DNA of 64,000 nt from JALYUM01 sp036688685 (GTDB taxonomy: Bacteria; Pseudomonadota; Gammaproteobacteria; Burkholderiales; Burkholderiaceae_D), in NCBI RefSeq assembly GCF_036688685.1, contig NZ_JAQQPS010000027.1:7263-71262 (forward strand). Reading direction: 5' to 3'. The notes beneath the pieces were generated by a model that did no database searches, had not been told where the DNA came from, and was given only the letters and a program-made list of their open reading frames with translations. Made by a program: the position numbers and the translations under genes. The number at the start of each line of letters is the position of its first letter. Position 1 is the first letter of the stretch. Positions 25,071 through 34,139 of this stretch are shown here, piece by piece.

Positions 25071-26061
25071 ACGAGTCCTCGCCTTTGCCGCCTAGTACGA
25101 TCTGGCCTTCGTCCGCCAGGCGCCGCACAATCTGCAAAATCTGCTTTTGCTGCGATTCGACTTCGGACAGGCGCACCGGTCCTTTCGATTCGAGGTCTTC
25201 GCGCATCATTTCGCCGGCGCGCTGGCTCATGTTGCGGAAGATTTTTTCGCGCAGGTCCTGCGACGCGCCCTTCAAGGCAATGATCAGCATCTCCGACTGC
25301 ACTTCGCGCAGCAGCAGCTGGATGCCGCGGTCGTCGATGTCGATCACGTTGTCGAACACGAACATCTCGTCCATGATCTTCTGGGCCATGTCGTTGTCGT
25401 AGTTCTTGATGTTGTCCATCACCGAGCTTTCCTGCTCGCCGCTCATGAAGTTGAGGATTTCGGCGGCCGCACGCACGCCACCGAGCGACGACTTTTTGAT
25501 ATTTTCGTTACCCGACAACAGTTTCGTCAGCACGTCGTTCAGTTCGCGCAGCGCGGCCGGCTGCACGCCGTCGAGCGTGGCGATGCGCAGCACCACGTCG
25601 TTGCGCAGGCGGTCGGTAAAATTGGCCAGGATTTCACAGGCCTGGTCGCGCTCGAGGTGGACCAGGATGGTGGCAATGATCTGCGGGTGTTCGTTACGGA
25701 TCAGTTCGGACACCGAGCTGGAGTCCATCCACTTCAGCGATTCAATGCCGGAGGCGTCCTTGCCGCCCAGGATGCGGTTGAGCAGCACCGAGGCCTTGTC
25801 GTCGCCCAGCGCCTTGGTCAGCACTTGCCGGATGTACTCGTCCGAGTCGAGGCCGACCGTCGAGTTCAGTTCGGTCTGGCTGCGGAACGCTTCCAGCACG
25901 TCCACCACCTGTTCGTGCTGGACGGCCTTCATGGTGGCCATTGCGGCGCCCAGTTTCAGCACTTCGCGCGGGCCCAGGAATTTCATCACTTCGGCCGCTT
26001 CGCTTTCGCCCAAGGCCAGCATCAGGATCGCTGCCTTGTTGATTCCGCCATCATTACTCAT
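25063..26061 (-). CDS. fliG: Flagellar motor switch protein FliG
   Basis: This 332-residue protein has the expected FliG length. Identifying segments are the EHPQIIATILVHLERDQACEIL armadillo region with the EHPQ motif, and the C-terminal torque helix region VDIDDRGIQLLLREVQSEMLIIALKGASQDLREKIFRNMSQRAGEMMREDLES. It contacts the stator and the FliF MS ring. Its ATG overlaps fliF by 4 bases. Confidence 0.98.
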   Translation of the reverse strand: MSNDGGINKAAILMLALGESEAAEVMKFLGPREVLKLGAAMATMKAVQHEQVVDVLEAFRSQTELNSTVGLDSDEYIRQVLTKALGDDKASVLLNRILGGKDASGIESLKWMDSSSVSELIRNEHPQIIATILVHLERDQACEILANFTDRLRNDVVLRIATLDGVQPAALRELNDVLTKLLSGNENIKKSSLGGVRAAAEILNFMSGEQESSVMDNIKNYDNDMAQKIMDEMFVFDNVIDIDDRGIQLLLREVQSEMLIIALKGASQDLREKIFRNMSQRAGEMMREDLESKGPVRLSEVESQQKQILQIVRRLADEGQIVLGGKGEDSFV

Positions 26062-27755
26062 TCTGCACCTACCCAGGCTTTGACTACATTGGCGACCACA
26101 CGTGGGTCATTTTGCGCCAGCGCCTTGGCCATCGCGAGGTTTTCGCGGTAGCCCTGTGCGCCCGGCGGTTCGGGTACCGGCTCGGTGGCCTGCGCTTCTT
26201 CGACTGCCGCGCGTTCTTTTGCTTCCTCTTCTGCTGCTGCTTCTTCCTCGGCGTCGGCGGTTTCGGCGTCGTCGTTGATATGGTCGATCTTGCGAAACAC
26301 CGGACGCAGCATCGGGCGCAGCACGCGGAACCACAGGAACGCCAGCACGATGGCCGCCACCAGGTATTTCAGCAGACGCACCGCAAGCGGGAGATTCGCC
26401 GGATCTTTCCAGAACGGGATGTCGGCCGCCGGCTCGACCGGCTTGTCGACGCCGTCAAACGGCGCGTTGGTGACGTTCAGTGTATCGCCACGGTCTTTTG
26501 AATAGCCCATCGCCTGGCGCACCAGTTCATTGATCTGGGCCACTTCGGCTGGGGCGAGAGGACGCACCGTTACTTTACCCGTTTTTGCGTCGACAATGCG
26601 GCGGTAATTGACCACCACACCCACCGACAGGCGCTTGATGCCGCCCATCGGGCGCTGCTCGTAACGCACAGTCTTGTCGACTTCGTAATTAGTGTTGGCG
26701 TCCTTGCGCGTCGGCCCCGCTGCCGGCGCTGCGGTGCCAGGCGGCGCGCCGGCGGTGGCTGTCAGCGGCGCGGTGGCCGTGCCCGGGGGCTGGTTCGACA
26801 GGGCGCCCGGTACACCGGAGGCAGCGCCGCCGCCGGGGCCATTCGCTTCCGAGGTCTGCTGGCTGCGGATCGCCTGCGGCTCCGGCGGCGAATTCGGTTT
26901 GAAGCTTTCTGCGGCGGTGTCGACCTGCGCGAAGTCGATCTCTGCCATCGCTTCCGCACGCACATTGTTTTCACCAACGAGCGGCTTGATCAAGGACTCG
27001 ACCTGTTTGACGATGCCAGCCTGCACCGCTTCGATGTATTTCAGCTGGTTCGGATCGAGCTGCTTGCCGCCCGCCGCTTTGCTGGTGTCGGACAGCAGGT
27101 TGCCGTTCTGGTCGACCACGGTGACGTTCGAGGTCAGCAGTTCCGGGACGCTGGACGCGACCAGGTGGACGATCGCGCTGACCTGGGCCGCATCGATGGC
27201 GCGGCCAGATTGCAGGTTCAGCAGCACGGAGGCGGTCGGCTTTTGCACGTCGCGCACGAACACGGACGGTTTTGGCAGCGCCAGGTGAACCCGGGCAGCG
27301 GACACGGCGCCGAGCGACTGGATCGATTTGGCCAGTTCGCCTTCCAGCGAGCGTTGGTAGTTAACCTGCTCGAGGAATTGCGAAACGCCCAGCTTCTGGT
27401 TTTCCATCAGCTCGAAGCCGACATTGCCGCCTTTCGGCAAGCCCTGCGCGGCCAGTTTCAGACGCACGTCGTGGACTTGTTCCGAATTGACCAGTATGGC
27501 CGAGCCGCCTTCGGAGAACTTGTACTTCACGCCCATCTGGTCGAGCGAGGCGGTGATGGCGCCGCCATCGCGGTCGTTGTAATTGGCGAACAGGATCTTG
27601 TATTCGGGCTGCTGGCTCCACATCCATACCGCCACCATCAGCGCAATGACCACCGCCGCTCCCACGCCGAGCGCAATATTGCGCCCGAACGGGGTCTGCA
27701 GGAACGGTTCCCGTGCGGGTGGATCGAGGAGGTCGTCGGCTGTTGCCATGGTCAA
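26058..27755 (-). CDS. fliF: Flagellar MS-ring protein FliF
   Basis: This 565-residue protein has an N-terminal transmembrane helix (IALGVGAAVVIALMVAVWMW), ring-building motifs (EYKILFANYNDRDGGAITASLDQMGVKYKF and YQRSLEGELAKSIQSLGAVSAARVHLALPKPSVFV), a Gly/Pro/Ala-rich periplasmic insert, a second helix (LLKYLVAAIVLAFLWFRVL) and a C-terminal FliG-binding tail. It forms the MS ring. It is the first gene of the fliF-R operon; the 162-bp gap to divergent fliE should hold promoters for both. Confidence 0.97.
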   Translation of the reverse strand: MTMATADDLLDPPAREPFLQTPFGRNIALGVGAAVVIALMVAVWMWSQQPEYKILFANYNDRDGGAITASLDQMGVKYKFSEGGSAILVNSEQVHDVRLKLAAQGLPKGGNVGFELMENQKLGVSQFLEQVNYQRSLEGELAKSIQSLGAVSAARVHLALPKPSVFVRDVQKPTASVLLNLQSGRAIDAAQVSAIVHLVASSVPELLTSNVTVVDQNGNLLSDTSKAAGGKQLDPNQLKYIEAVQAGIVKQVESLIKPLVGENNVRAEAMAEIDFAQVDTAAESFKPNSPPEPQAIRSQQTSEANGPGGGAASGVPGALSNQPPGTATAPLTATAGAPPGTAAPAAGPTRKDANTNYEVDKTVRYEQRPMGGIKRLSVGVVVNYRRIVDAKTGKVTVRPLAPAEVAQINELVRQAMGYSKDRGDTLNVTNAPFDGVDKPVEPAADIPFWKDPANLPLAVRLLKYLVAAIVLAFLWFRVLRPMLRPVFRKIDHINDDAETADAEEEAAAEEEAKERAAVEEAQATEPVPEPPGAQGYRENLAMAKALAQNDPRVVANVVKAWVGAE

Positions 27756-27917
27756 GGGGTCCGGGAGGAGGGATCAGTGCATATTATGAAGCCATGGGGC
27801 AACTTTCAAACGAGAGAATAGCGCCTTGTTTGCAGCCCTGCTCACAAGCAACGATTCAGATTGCGCGCGGTATTCTGGCAGCCTGAATTCATTTGTGTGC
27901 ACATACGGGAGATTGAC

Positions 27918-28271
27918 ATGAGCATTGGCGGCATCGGCGGTATCGACACCAGCCGCATCCAGGCGATGATGGAACAGCTCAAGGCTGCTGCCACCAAGCC
28001 GGCCGCCGCCACTGCCGCGCCCGTCGGCGTGGCCGAGTCGTCGACCAAGGTCAATTTTTCGGATGCCTTGAAGGCATCGCTGACGTCGGTCAGCAACTCC
28101 CAGAACGCCGCCGAGGACATGGGCAAGCGCTTTGCCATGGGCGACGAGAGCGTGAATCTGTCGGATACGATGATTGCGATGCAGAAGTCGAATATCGAGT
28201 TTCAGGCCACGGTGCAGGTCAGGAACAAGCTGGTGGCGGCCTACCACGAAATCATGAATATGCAGGTGTAA
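27918..28271 (+). CDS. fliE: Flagellar hook-basal body protein FliE
   Basis: This 117-residue protein starts at ATG 27918, which has GGGAGA at a proper distance and gives the standard FliE start (MSIGGIGGIDTSRIQAMMEQL). The C-terminal half carries the FliE signature (FSDALKASLTSVSNSQNAAEDMGKRFAMGDESVNLSDTMIAMQKSNIEFQATVQVRNKLVAAYHEIMNMQV). It connects the MS ring to the rod. It is transcribed away from fliF, on the opposite strand to all other flagellar genes in this window. Confidence 0.97.
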   Translation: MSIGGIGGIDTSRIQAMMEQLKAAATKPAAATAAPVGVAESSTKVNFSDALKASLTSVSNSQNAAEDMGKRFAMGDESVNLSDTMIAMQKSNIEFQATVQVRNKLVAAYHEIMNMQV

Positions 28272-28278
28272 GGTGTCT

Positions 28279-28292
28279 CCCGCCTTCGCGGG
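28279..28292. terminator. Short hairpin between convergent fliE and ycgR-like genes
   Basis: CCCGC-CTTC-GCGGG fills most of the 23-bp gap between two convergent stop codons. There is no T-run, so termination activity is a guess. Confidence 0.3.
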
Positions 28293-28294
28293 GC

Positions 28295-29053
28295 TTAGCC
28301 CAGCCCCGCCATCCTGGCATTGCGTTCCCGCTCCAGCTTCGTGATATACCGCTGCACACTCGCCAGATTCCCGCGCGACAGGTCCACGAACTCGCACCCC
28401 AGCCGCCGGCAGCGCTTGCCGTTCAATAGCGTCAACTCGATCGCATTGCGTACCACCAGGGTGGCGCCGACCGCGCCGTCCGGCAGCGCCAGGCTGCAGC
28501 CGATCATGCGCTGGCCGAGCGTCGTGTTCAGGAGCAGCTTGTGGTCGAGCAGGGCCAGGCCGCCAACGCTGATGTCGGACACGGTGAACGCTTCGACCGC
28601 GCCGCCTGACTCCAGCACCACCGGAATGGCAACGCGCACCGGGCTGGCCATGGGCGTCTCCATGCGGTAGTACTCGCGTCGCTGCAGGCGCACCAGCGTG
28701 GCGGGGATCGCACAGCGCAAGGCGGGGCGGTCTTCATAGGTGGTCGGCTCGATGTCTTCGGCGATGAAGACGATGCGGATCTTGTCGAGTGAGGTCTCGA
28801 AGCGCAGCTTCTCGGTGGCGAGGATGCGCAGGGTTTGTTCGCGATTGATCGGGCAGTCGAGCAGCATGGTGCCGGCGGCCTCGTCCATGTCGAGGATGGA
28901 GGTGACGCAAACATCGTCCTCGCCCCGCACCAGCATGCGCACCAGCTGGTTTTTTTCGCCGATCTGGCGCAGCAGCGAGGTGATTTCGCGGCGTGAGCCG
29001 ATTTCGTATTTATGCCAGTCTTGCAGTTCGGTGTCCAGAATCGTTTCCATCAT
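28295..29053 (-). CDS. YcgR-like flagellar brake protein with PilZ domain
   Basis: This 252-residue protein has an N-terminal YcgR domain (about residues 15-125, REITSLLRQIGEKNQLVRML) and a C-terminal PilZ domain. The c-di-GMP motifs are RRxxxR in LQRREYYRMETP and DxSxxG in VSDISVGGLALLDH. On binding c-di-GMP such proteins act on the switch complex to slow rotation. It is placed in the late flagellar block 5 bases after the FlhB-like gene. A diguanylate cyclase gene lies at 48981-50564, but nothing links the two directly. Confidence 0.92.
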   Translation of the reverse strand: MMETILDTELQDWHKYEIGSRREITSLLRQIGEKNQLVRMLVRGEDDVCVTSILDMDEAAGTMLLDCPINREQTLRILATEKLRFETSLDKIRIVFIAEDIEPTTYEDRPALRCAIPATLVRLQRREYYRMETPMASPVRVAIPVVLESGGAVEAFTVSDISVGGLALLDHKLLLNTTLGQRMIGCSLALPDGAVGATLVVRNAIELTLLNGKRCRRLGCEFVDLSRGNLASVQRYITKLERERNARMAGLG

Positions 29054-29058
29054 GTGGT

Positions 29059-29388
29059 TCAGTTGTCGAAATGTTGTACTGCATCCGGCGCGGCTGGCAG
29101 CGGGGCCCCGGATTTCTGTGCAGATTCAACATGATATAACCATGCCAATAGTTCCGCAATGACACGATAAAGTGCTGGAGGAATCTCCCGGTCCAGATCG
29201 ACGTCCATCAGCAGGCTGACCAGTTCCTTCGATTCGTGCACGAACACGCCCGCTTCCTGCGCGCGCGCGATGATCTGCTCGGCGATCAGGCCTTGCCCGC
29301 GTGCCACCACGCGCGGGGCGCGGTCGCCGTCGGCATAGGCCAGCGCCACCGCGTTCTGGCGCCGGCGCGCGAGCGGGGCGTCAGTCAT
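29059..29388 (-). CDS. FlhB C-terminal domain homologue (FlhB2-like)
   Basis: This 109-residue protein counts from ATG 29388, which overlaps the stop of the upstream FliK-like gene. It matches the cytoplasmic FlhB domain (RQNAVALAYADGDRAPRVVARGQGLIAEQIIARAQEAGVFVHESKELVSLLMDVDLDREIPPALYRVIAELLAWLY) but has no transmembrane region and lacks the NPTH autocleavage site. Such stand-alone copies exist in many beta- and gammaproteobacteria beside fliK-type genes. It may exchange with the FlhB C-terminal domain in the export switch; this is inference. Confidence 0.88.
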   Translation of the reverse strand: MTDAPLARRRQNAVALAYADGDRAPRVVARGQGLIAEQIIARAQEAGVFVHESKELVSLLMDVDLDREIPPALYRVIAELLAWLYHVESAQKSGAPLPAAPDAVQHFDN

Positions 29389-30586
29389 GTTGCTGGGCAT
29401 ACGCTGCGGCGCCTGGATTGACGGGGGCAGTTTCAGCCGGCGCAGCGGCGGCTTGCGGATCGAGAATGGCGAGCGTCGCCGCCGGAGTGCCGGCCGCGGC
29501 CAGCGCGTCCTGCAGGCGGCTGGCGTAGGCGCGCAGCACCTCGCCCGAGGCGTCGCTGCCGGCTTGCAGGCGGATATGCACCTGGTCGCCGGCCATGACG
29601 ATCTGCGCACCGAGTTCGCCCAGGGCGGCAAAGCGCAGCGTCAGCTTGCTGCGCCACGGCGTTTGCGCGCCATCGTCGCCTTGGCCCTCATTACCCTCCG
29701 GCGCGTCACGCGCAATGTCCCATTGCATCGCCTGGCCAGGCCAAAGCTGCCCCTGCCAGGCAACGCGGCTCTGTTCCTGGGTGCTCAACTGCTGGCTGAT
29801 CAGTTGCGCGGTGGCCGGATCGGTGGCCACGCCTGGTTTCACCGCTTCCATCGCGTTCCTGCCGGTGGCCATCTGCGGCTCGCCCTTCAGTTCGGCCAGG
29901 GGGCGCTCGCCGCCGGCCCATTCGGCCAGGTGCGATTCATAAAACATGCCGGATTTGTCGATCGCGTGCTGCAGACCATCGGCAATCTGGCGCGTGTCGG
30001 CGGTGGGCGCCGTGGCAATCGGGGCGGTGGCGATGCGCGCCTCGGTCGGCATTGGCAGCTTCAAGGCTGCACCCATCACGTCGCCCAGCGCGCGGCCGGT
30101 GGGACTGAGTTGCGGCGCCGTCTTCGGGTCGCCCGCCGCGACCGGCGCGGCCGGGGGGCCCGCCAGCGCGCCGGTTTTTAGCGCCACGCGCGACAAATCC
30201 GCGGTCGGCAGCGCGGCCAGGTCGGCGCTGCCCGGCACCGGCGCGGCCGCGCCGGTGGCGGAATAGGTCAACGGTGTCGAGGGCAGGGCGCCGGCCAGCT
30301 GGAATGCAGGGCGCGGCGACGCGGGGACGACTTTGAGCGGAATTTCCGTGCCGACCTGGGCGCCTTCGGGCAGCGCCATGCGCGCCGGGTTGCCGGCCAC
30401 GCGCACCAGGAAGGTGCCGTCGCTCATTTTGGCCAGCACGGCGACCGGGACGGTGCGGCCCAACAAGCTCGCCAGCGAGCGGTCGAACACCTCCTGGCGC
30501 GCATCGCCAACGGGCAGGGCGGCGTGCGCCGGGTCGACAGGCGCGACCGGGCGCGGGCCCGGCGCATCGATCCGAGGAAGGGCCAT
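29381..30586 (-). CDS. Second FliK-like hook-length control family protein
   Basis: This 401-residue protein is Ala/Pro-rich, with a C-terminal Flg_hook-like segment (PWRSKLTLRFAALGELGAQIVMAGDQVHIRLQAGSDASGEVLRAYASRLQDALAAAGTPAATLAIL). The start MALPRIDAPGPRPVAPVDPAH has no signal peptide. It is more divergent than the fliK at 21147-22478 and is coupled to the FlhB-like gene, an arrangement seen in Ralstonia-type clusters. It probably acts in export control, but whether it is a true ruler is unknown. Confidence 0.8.
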   Translation of the reverse strand: MALPRIDAPGPRPVAPVDPAHAALPVGDARQEVFDRSLASLLGRTVPVAVLAKMSDGTFLVRVAGNPARMALPEGAQVGTEIPLKVVPASPRPAFQLAGALPSTPLTYSATGAAAPVPGSADLAALPTADLSRVALKTGALAGPPAAPVAAGDPKTAPQLSPTGRALGDVMGAALKLPMPTEARIATAPIATAPTADTRQIADGLQHAIDKSGMFYESHLAEWAGGERPLAELKGEPQMATGRNAMEAVKPGVATDPATAQLISQQLSTQEQSRVAWQGQLWPGQAMQWDIARDAPEGNEGQGDDGAQTPWRSKLTLRFAALGELGAQIVMAGDQVHIRLQAGSDASGEVLRAYASRLQDALAAAGTPAATLAILDPQAAAAPAETAPVNPGAAAYAQQHD

Positions 30587-30593
30587 TTAGAAG

Positions 30594-30926
30594 TTAATAC
30601 ACGCCGTAGGCATTGGCCAGCCGGCGCTGGGTGCCATTGCTGCTGATCAGCCTGGACAGCTGCGCCATCCAGGGCGAGGTCAGGTCGCGGATGCGGCGGT
30701 CGTCGGCCAGCACCTGCTTGATCAGTTCAACCTTGCGCTGGCGCGCCGGGCCGCTCAAGGGCCGGGCCGCTTCAGTGGCGCGCAGGTGGCTCACGTGCGA
30801 GCTGCATTGCGCCTCCAACTGGACCAGGCGGTCCCAGTCGTTGCTGCCGGCCGCGTCCAGCATCTGGCCGGTCAGGTCGGCCACGGATTCGTACACGGTC
30901 AGGATGTCTTCGCTGGTCATCGTCAT
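30594..30926 (-). CDS. fliT: Flagellar export chaperone FliT
   Basis: This 110-residue helical protein resembles FliT (SEDILTVYESVADLTGQMLDAAGSNDWDRLVQLEAQCSSHVSHL, then KVELIKQVLADDRRIRDLTSPWMAQLSRL). ATG 30926 is preferred because GAGAAG lies six bases upstream; a GTG at 30944 overlapping fliS is possible. It is the chaperone of the FliD cap protein and a regulator of FlhDC in enterics. It follows fliS directly. Confidence 0.85.
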   Translation of the reverse strand: MTMTSEDILTVYESVADLTGQMLDAAGSNDWDRLVQLEAQCSSHVSHLRATEAARPLSGPARQRKVELIKQVLADDRRIRDLTSPWMAQLSRLISSNGTQRRLANAYGVY

Positions 30927-30936
30927 CGTCGTCTTC

Positions 30937-31383
30937 TCAGGCACTGGCCATCAGCGGGGCGCGCGCGCCTTCTTGTTGCTGGACAGCGGCGGGTGCATTG
31001 CCGATCTGGTTCCAGGCGCCGCGCAGGTCGGCCAGCAAGCGGTGCACTTCTTCCAGGATTTCCGGCTTGTTCTGCAGGTTGGCCGTCAATAGCTGGCGGC
31101 TCATGTAATCGTACAGCGAATCGAGGCTGAGGGCGATCTGGCCGCCCGCATCGCGGTCCAGGCTGGCACGCAGGCCATTGTCGATGATGGCGATGGCGTG
31201 CGAAACCGCCTTGCCCTTTTCTGCGATATTCCCGGCCTTCATGTGGGCCAGCGCCTTCAGGACGGCGACCAGCGCGCCGTCGTACAGCATGACGATCAGC
31301 GCGTGCGGCGAGGCCGAGCTGACATTGGTCTCGAGGCCGACCTTGGCATAGGCGTTGACGCCGCGTTGCATGGTACCGAACAT
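30937..31383 (-). CDS. fliS: Flagellin export chaperone FliS
   Basis: This 148-residue protein has the FliS signature (AYAKVGLETNVSSASPHALIVMLYDGALVAVLKALAHMKAGNIAEKGKAVSHAIAIIDNGLRASLD and LSLDSLYDYMSRQLLTANLQNKPEILEEVHRLLADLRGAW). It keeps flagellin unpolymerised in the cytoplasm. It lies 41 bases after fliD on the same strand. Confidence 0.96.
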   Translation of the reverse strand: MFGTMQRGVNAYAKVGLETNVSSASPHALIVMLYDGALVAVLKALAHMKAGNIAEKGKAVSHAIAIIDNGLRASLDRDAGGQIALSLDSLYDYMSRQLLTANLQNKPEILEEVHRLLADLRGAWNQIGNAPAAVQQQEGARAPLMASA

Positions 31384-31424
31384 AGGATGCTCCTGGTGAA
31401 ACTGTAAAAGTTGGCGGTCGTGGC

Positions 31425-34079
31425 TTAATTGTTGGCCGCAATGGATGCCAGCTGCTGGGTCAGGTAAGTCTGGGTGCTCTGCATCGACGCCAGCGACACG
31501 TCGAGCGCGGTGTACTGGGCGCGGTAGCGCTTTTCGATATCGGTGAGGCGGTCGCTGAAGGTCTGGCGCTGCGTCGCCACCGCCTTGATGCTGCTGCTGA
31601 TGCCGGCGGCGCGCCCGGTGATCACGCCGTCGGTGCCGATGAAACTTTTCGCCAGCGTGGTCAGCTGGTAGGCGTAACCCTGCGAAAACGTCACGGTGCC
31701 GCGATCGCCCGTGGCGCCGCCGTCGACCACCAGTTTCAGGCCATCCATGCTCGACCCGGCAGCGCCCGTGACGGTTTGTCCGGAGCCGGTGAAGGCCTGG
31801 CCGCCCAGCGTGCCGGCGATATCCGCACCCACCTCCGGGGTCGAGGCGCCGAACAAGGCGGCCGGCGCGGTGCCGGTCTTGGCGGTGACGGCGATGTTCG
31901 ACGCCGCGCCATATTTGCTCGACGAGAACACCAGCTTGCCACTGGCGTCAATCGACGTTTCCACCGTGTCGCCGTTGCCGGAAAACGAAGTATTGCCGTT
32001 GACCGCCGCGCGAAGCAGGGCGGTCAACTGGGTCGGCGTGTAACTGCCGGCGGTCAGGGCCACGTCCGAGACGCGGGTTGCGCCAACAGGATCGGTCTGG
32101 TTGAGCGTGACGCTCCATACCGTGCCTGGGTCGATGACGGTCTGGTCCTCCAGTTTCGCCGCGCCCGTCAGCGTGCCGCGGCTGGCCAGCGTGGTGACGT
32201 TCAGCGCATACGTGCCCGGTACGGTTTTCGTGCCCGTCGTCGACACCGTCACCAGGCTGTCGGTGGCCGAGCCGATGGCGGAAAACAGGCCGGCAATATC
32301 GGCAAAATTGTTGTTCACGGCGTTTTGCAGCTTGGTCGAATCGAGCGACAGGCTGCCGTCTTTCTGGAAGCTGATGCCGACCTGGCTGAGCGTGGTCAGT
32401 TTGCCGTCGAGTCCTTCGACCGCTGCGCCGAGCTGCTGGCGCAAGCGCGTCTGGATCGACAGCGTGCCCGAGTCGCCCAGCAGCGCGCCACCGGACTTGG
32501 TTTCGGCATTGTAGGCGGTCAGGTTCTTGATGGTCGTGTTCAGGTCGTTGTAGGCCTTGACGAACGATTGCACGCCGGTGGTCACCGAGGCGGTGTTTTT
32601 CGAAATCACCACGCTCGATGAGCCCACAGTGCCGACCGCCATCGTCACGCCCTGGATGGCGCCGGTCACGCTGTTGCTGGCGCTGGTGACGGCAATGCCG
32701 TTGACCGTCAGCTTGGCGCTTTGGGCCGCGCTGGTCTGGGTCAGCGCCTGGGTGCCGGCCGGGTCGTAGTTCAGCAGGGCCGACAGCGCCGGGTCGGCGG
32801 TGCCGGCGCCCGCATCGCTGACGGTAATTTTCATGCTCGACGTTTCGCCGGTCTTGGTCGAGGTCAGCACCAGGTGATACGGCGTGGCGCTGCCGTCCGA
32901 GACAATACTGGCGGAGACGCCTATATTGGCCTTGTTGATGGCATCGCGTATGCCTGACAGCGACTGGCTGGTCGAGTCAAGCGTGATGACGCCACTGGCC
33001 TGGGTGCCGTCCTGGACGAAGCCGGCGCCGGTGTAGCTGCCGCTGCTGCCGGCGCTCAGTCCGGCCAGTGCCGGGTTGCTGCCGGCAACGGTGATCGGGC
33101 TGCCGCCGGTCGAGGTCAGGGCGACGGCGCTGGTGGCGACGGTGCTCGAGCCCAGGTTGCCCGTCTTGTTGCCAATGCCACCATCGGCCTCGCCGAGGAT
33201 GACTTCATTGATGGCCAGGTTGCTGCCGTCCGCCGCAAAAAATTTCAGGTCACCCACGGCGGCGCTGCCGGTGTAGGTAATTTTCGCCGCCGCCAGCGCA
33301 TTCGTGGTGGCGTTGGCCGTGGACAGCGTGGTGTCGAGCGACGTGGCGGTCAGGCCGGCACCGGCGGCGATGCCGGCGTCTTGCGAACCGAGTTCGATGC
33401 CGTTGATCCGCAGCGAATAGCTGCCGCCGGCCGACGTGTCGACCGAGCCGAACCCCAGAAACAGTGTACCGGCGCTGACCGTGGCCGGCGCGCTCGCCGT
33501 GACGCCCGTGGTCTCGCTCAAGGCATTGATGGCGGTGGCCAGATCTTTGGCGCTGGTGGTGGCGCCGCTGGTGGCGATGGTCTTGCCGTTGATCGTCAGG
33601 GAGCCATTGGGAATGCCGCTGGCCGCGGTGGTGCCGCCGAGCGCGCTGCCGGTGACGCCAAAGGTGCCGGACGAGACGGTGCCGAACTGGAACGACAGTG
33701 TGGTCGCGGTGCCAGCGCCAATTGCCGTCGAGGTACTGATAACGCCCTTCGAGTTCAGGCTCTGCGCCTGCGCAATCTGGCTCACGGCGACGCTGTAGCT
33801 GCCAGCGACGGCGGTCGATGTTGCCGTCGCGGTGATGACGCCGGTGTTCGACGCGTTGGCTGTCAATGAGTTGAAGGCCGTGGGTGAGGTGAGCAGCGAC
33901 AGCGAGTTCTGGAACGAACTGACGCTGCCGCTCAAGCTCGACAGGGCGCCCAGCTTGGTGTTGTAGGCGGCCGTCTTGGTGTCATACGTATTCAATGGAC
34001 GCGCTTCGACGGCCATCAGTTGCGTGATGATGCCTTCGATGTTGAGTCCTGAACCAATACCGGCTGATGTGATACCCAC
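31425..34079 (-). CDS. fliD: Flagellar hook-associated protein 2 (filament cap) FliD, unusually long
   Basis: This 884-residue protein is read from a GTG at 34079 that has AGGAG at a normal distance. Its N-terminal FliD_N domain (GITSAGIGSGLNIEGIITQLMAVEARPLNTYDTK) and C-terminal FliD_C domain (AYNDLNTTIKNLTAYNAETKSGGALLGDSGTLSIQTRLRQQLG, and ending RFSDRL-like RQTFSDRLTDIEKRYRAQYTALDVSLASMQSTQTYLTQQLASI) are standard. The middle is greatly expanded with Ser/Thr/Gly-rich beta-type repeats, so it is nearly twice the 468 residues of E. coli FliD. The expansion probably forms extra surface domains of the cap. A sigma-28 promoter lies just upstream. Confidence 0.94.
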   Translation of the reverse strand: MGITSAGIGSGLNIEGIITQLMAVEARPLNTYDTKTAAYNTKLGALSSLSGSVSSFQNSLSLLTSPTAFNSLTANASNTGVITATATSTAVAGSYSVAVSQIAQAQSLNSKGVISTSTAIGAGTATTLSFQFGTVSSGTFGVTGSALGGTTAASGIPNGSLTINGKTIATSGATTSAKDLATAINALSETTGVTASAPATVSAGTLFLGFGSVDTSAGGSYSLRINGIELGSQDAGIAAGAGLTATSLDTTLSTANATTNALAAAKITYTGSAAVGDLKFFAADGSNLAINEVILGEADGGIGNKTGNLGSSTVATSAVALTSTGGSPITVAGSNPALAGLSAGSSGSYTGAGFVQDGTQASGVITLDSTSQSLSGIRDAINKANIGVSASIVSDGSATPYHLVLTSTKTGETSSMKITVSDAGAGTADPALSALLNYDPAGTQALTQTSAAQSAKLTVNGIAVTSASNSVTGAIQGVTMAVGTVGSSSVVISKNTASVTTGVQSFVKAYNDLNTTIKNLTAYNAETKSGGALLGDSGTLSIQTRLRQQLGAAVEGLDGKLTTLSQVGISFQKDGSLSLDSTKLQNAVNNNFADIAGLFSAIGSATDSLVTVSTTGTKTVPGTYALNVTTLASRGTLTGAAKLEDQTVIDPGTVWSVTLNQTDPVGATRVSDVALTAGSYTPTQLTALLRAAVNGNTSFSGNGDTVETSIDASGKLVFSSSKYGAASNIAVTAKTGTAPAALFGASTPEVGADIAGTLGGQAFTGSGQTVTGAAGSSMDGLKLVVDGGATGDRGTVTFSQGYAYQLTTLAKSFIGTDGVITGRAAGISSSIKAVATQRQTFSDRLTDIEKRYRAQYTALDVSLASMQSTQTYLTQQLASIAANN

Positions 34080-34112
34080 GGCGTTCTCCTGCGAAAGGGA
34101 TAATGTAAGTCA

Positions 34113-34139
34113 TTATCGGCAGAATCAAACGGTACTTGA
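34113..34139 (-). promoter_or_regulatory. Sigma-28 (FliA) promoter of fliD
   Basis: On the minus strand TCAAGTAC is followed after exactly 11 bases by GCCGATAA, matching the FliA consensus TAAAGTTT-N11-GCCGATAA with a perfect -10. It lies 34 bases from the fliD start. Confidence 0.85.

Noticed and set aside
27756..27917. Possible sigma-54 promoters in the fliE/fliF gap (TGGCAG and TGGCTT)
   Set aside because: The -24/-12 spacing or the GC element does not fit; left unassigned.
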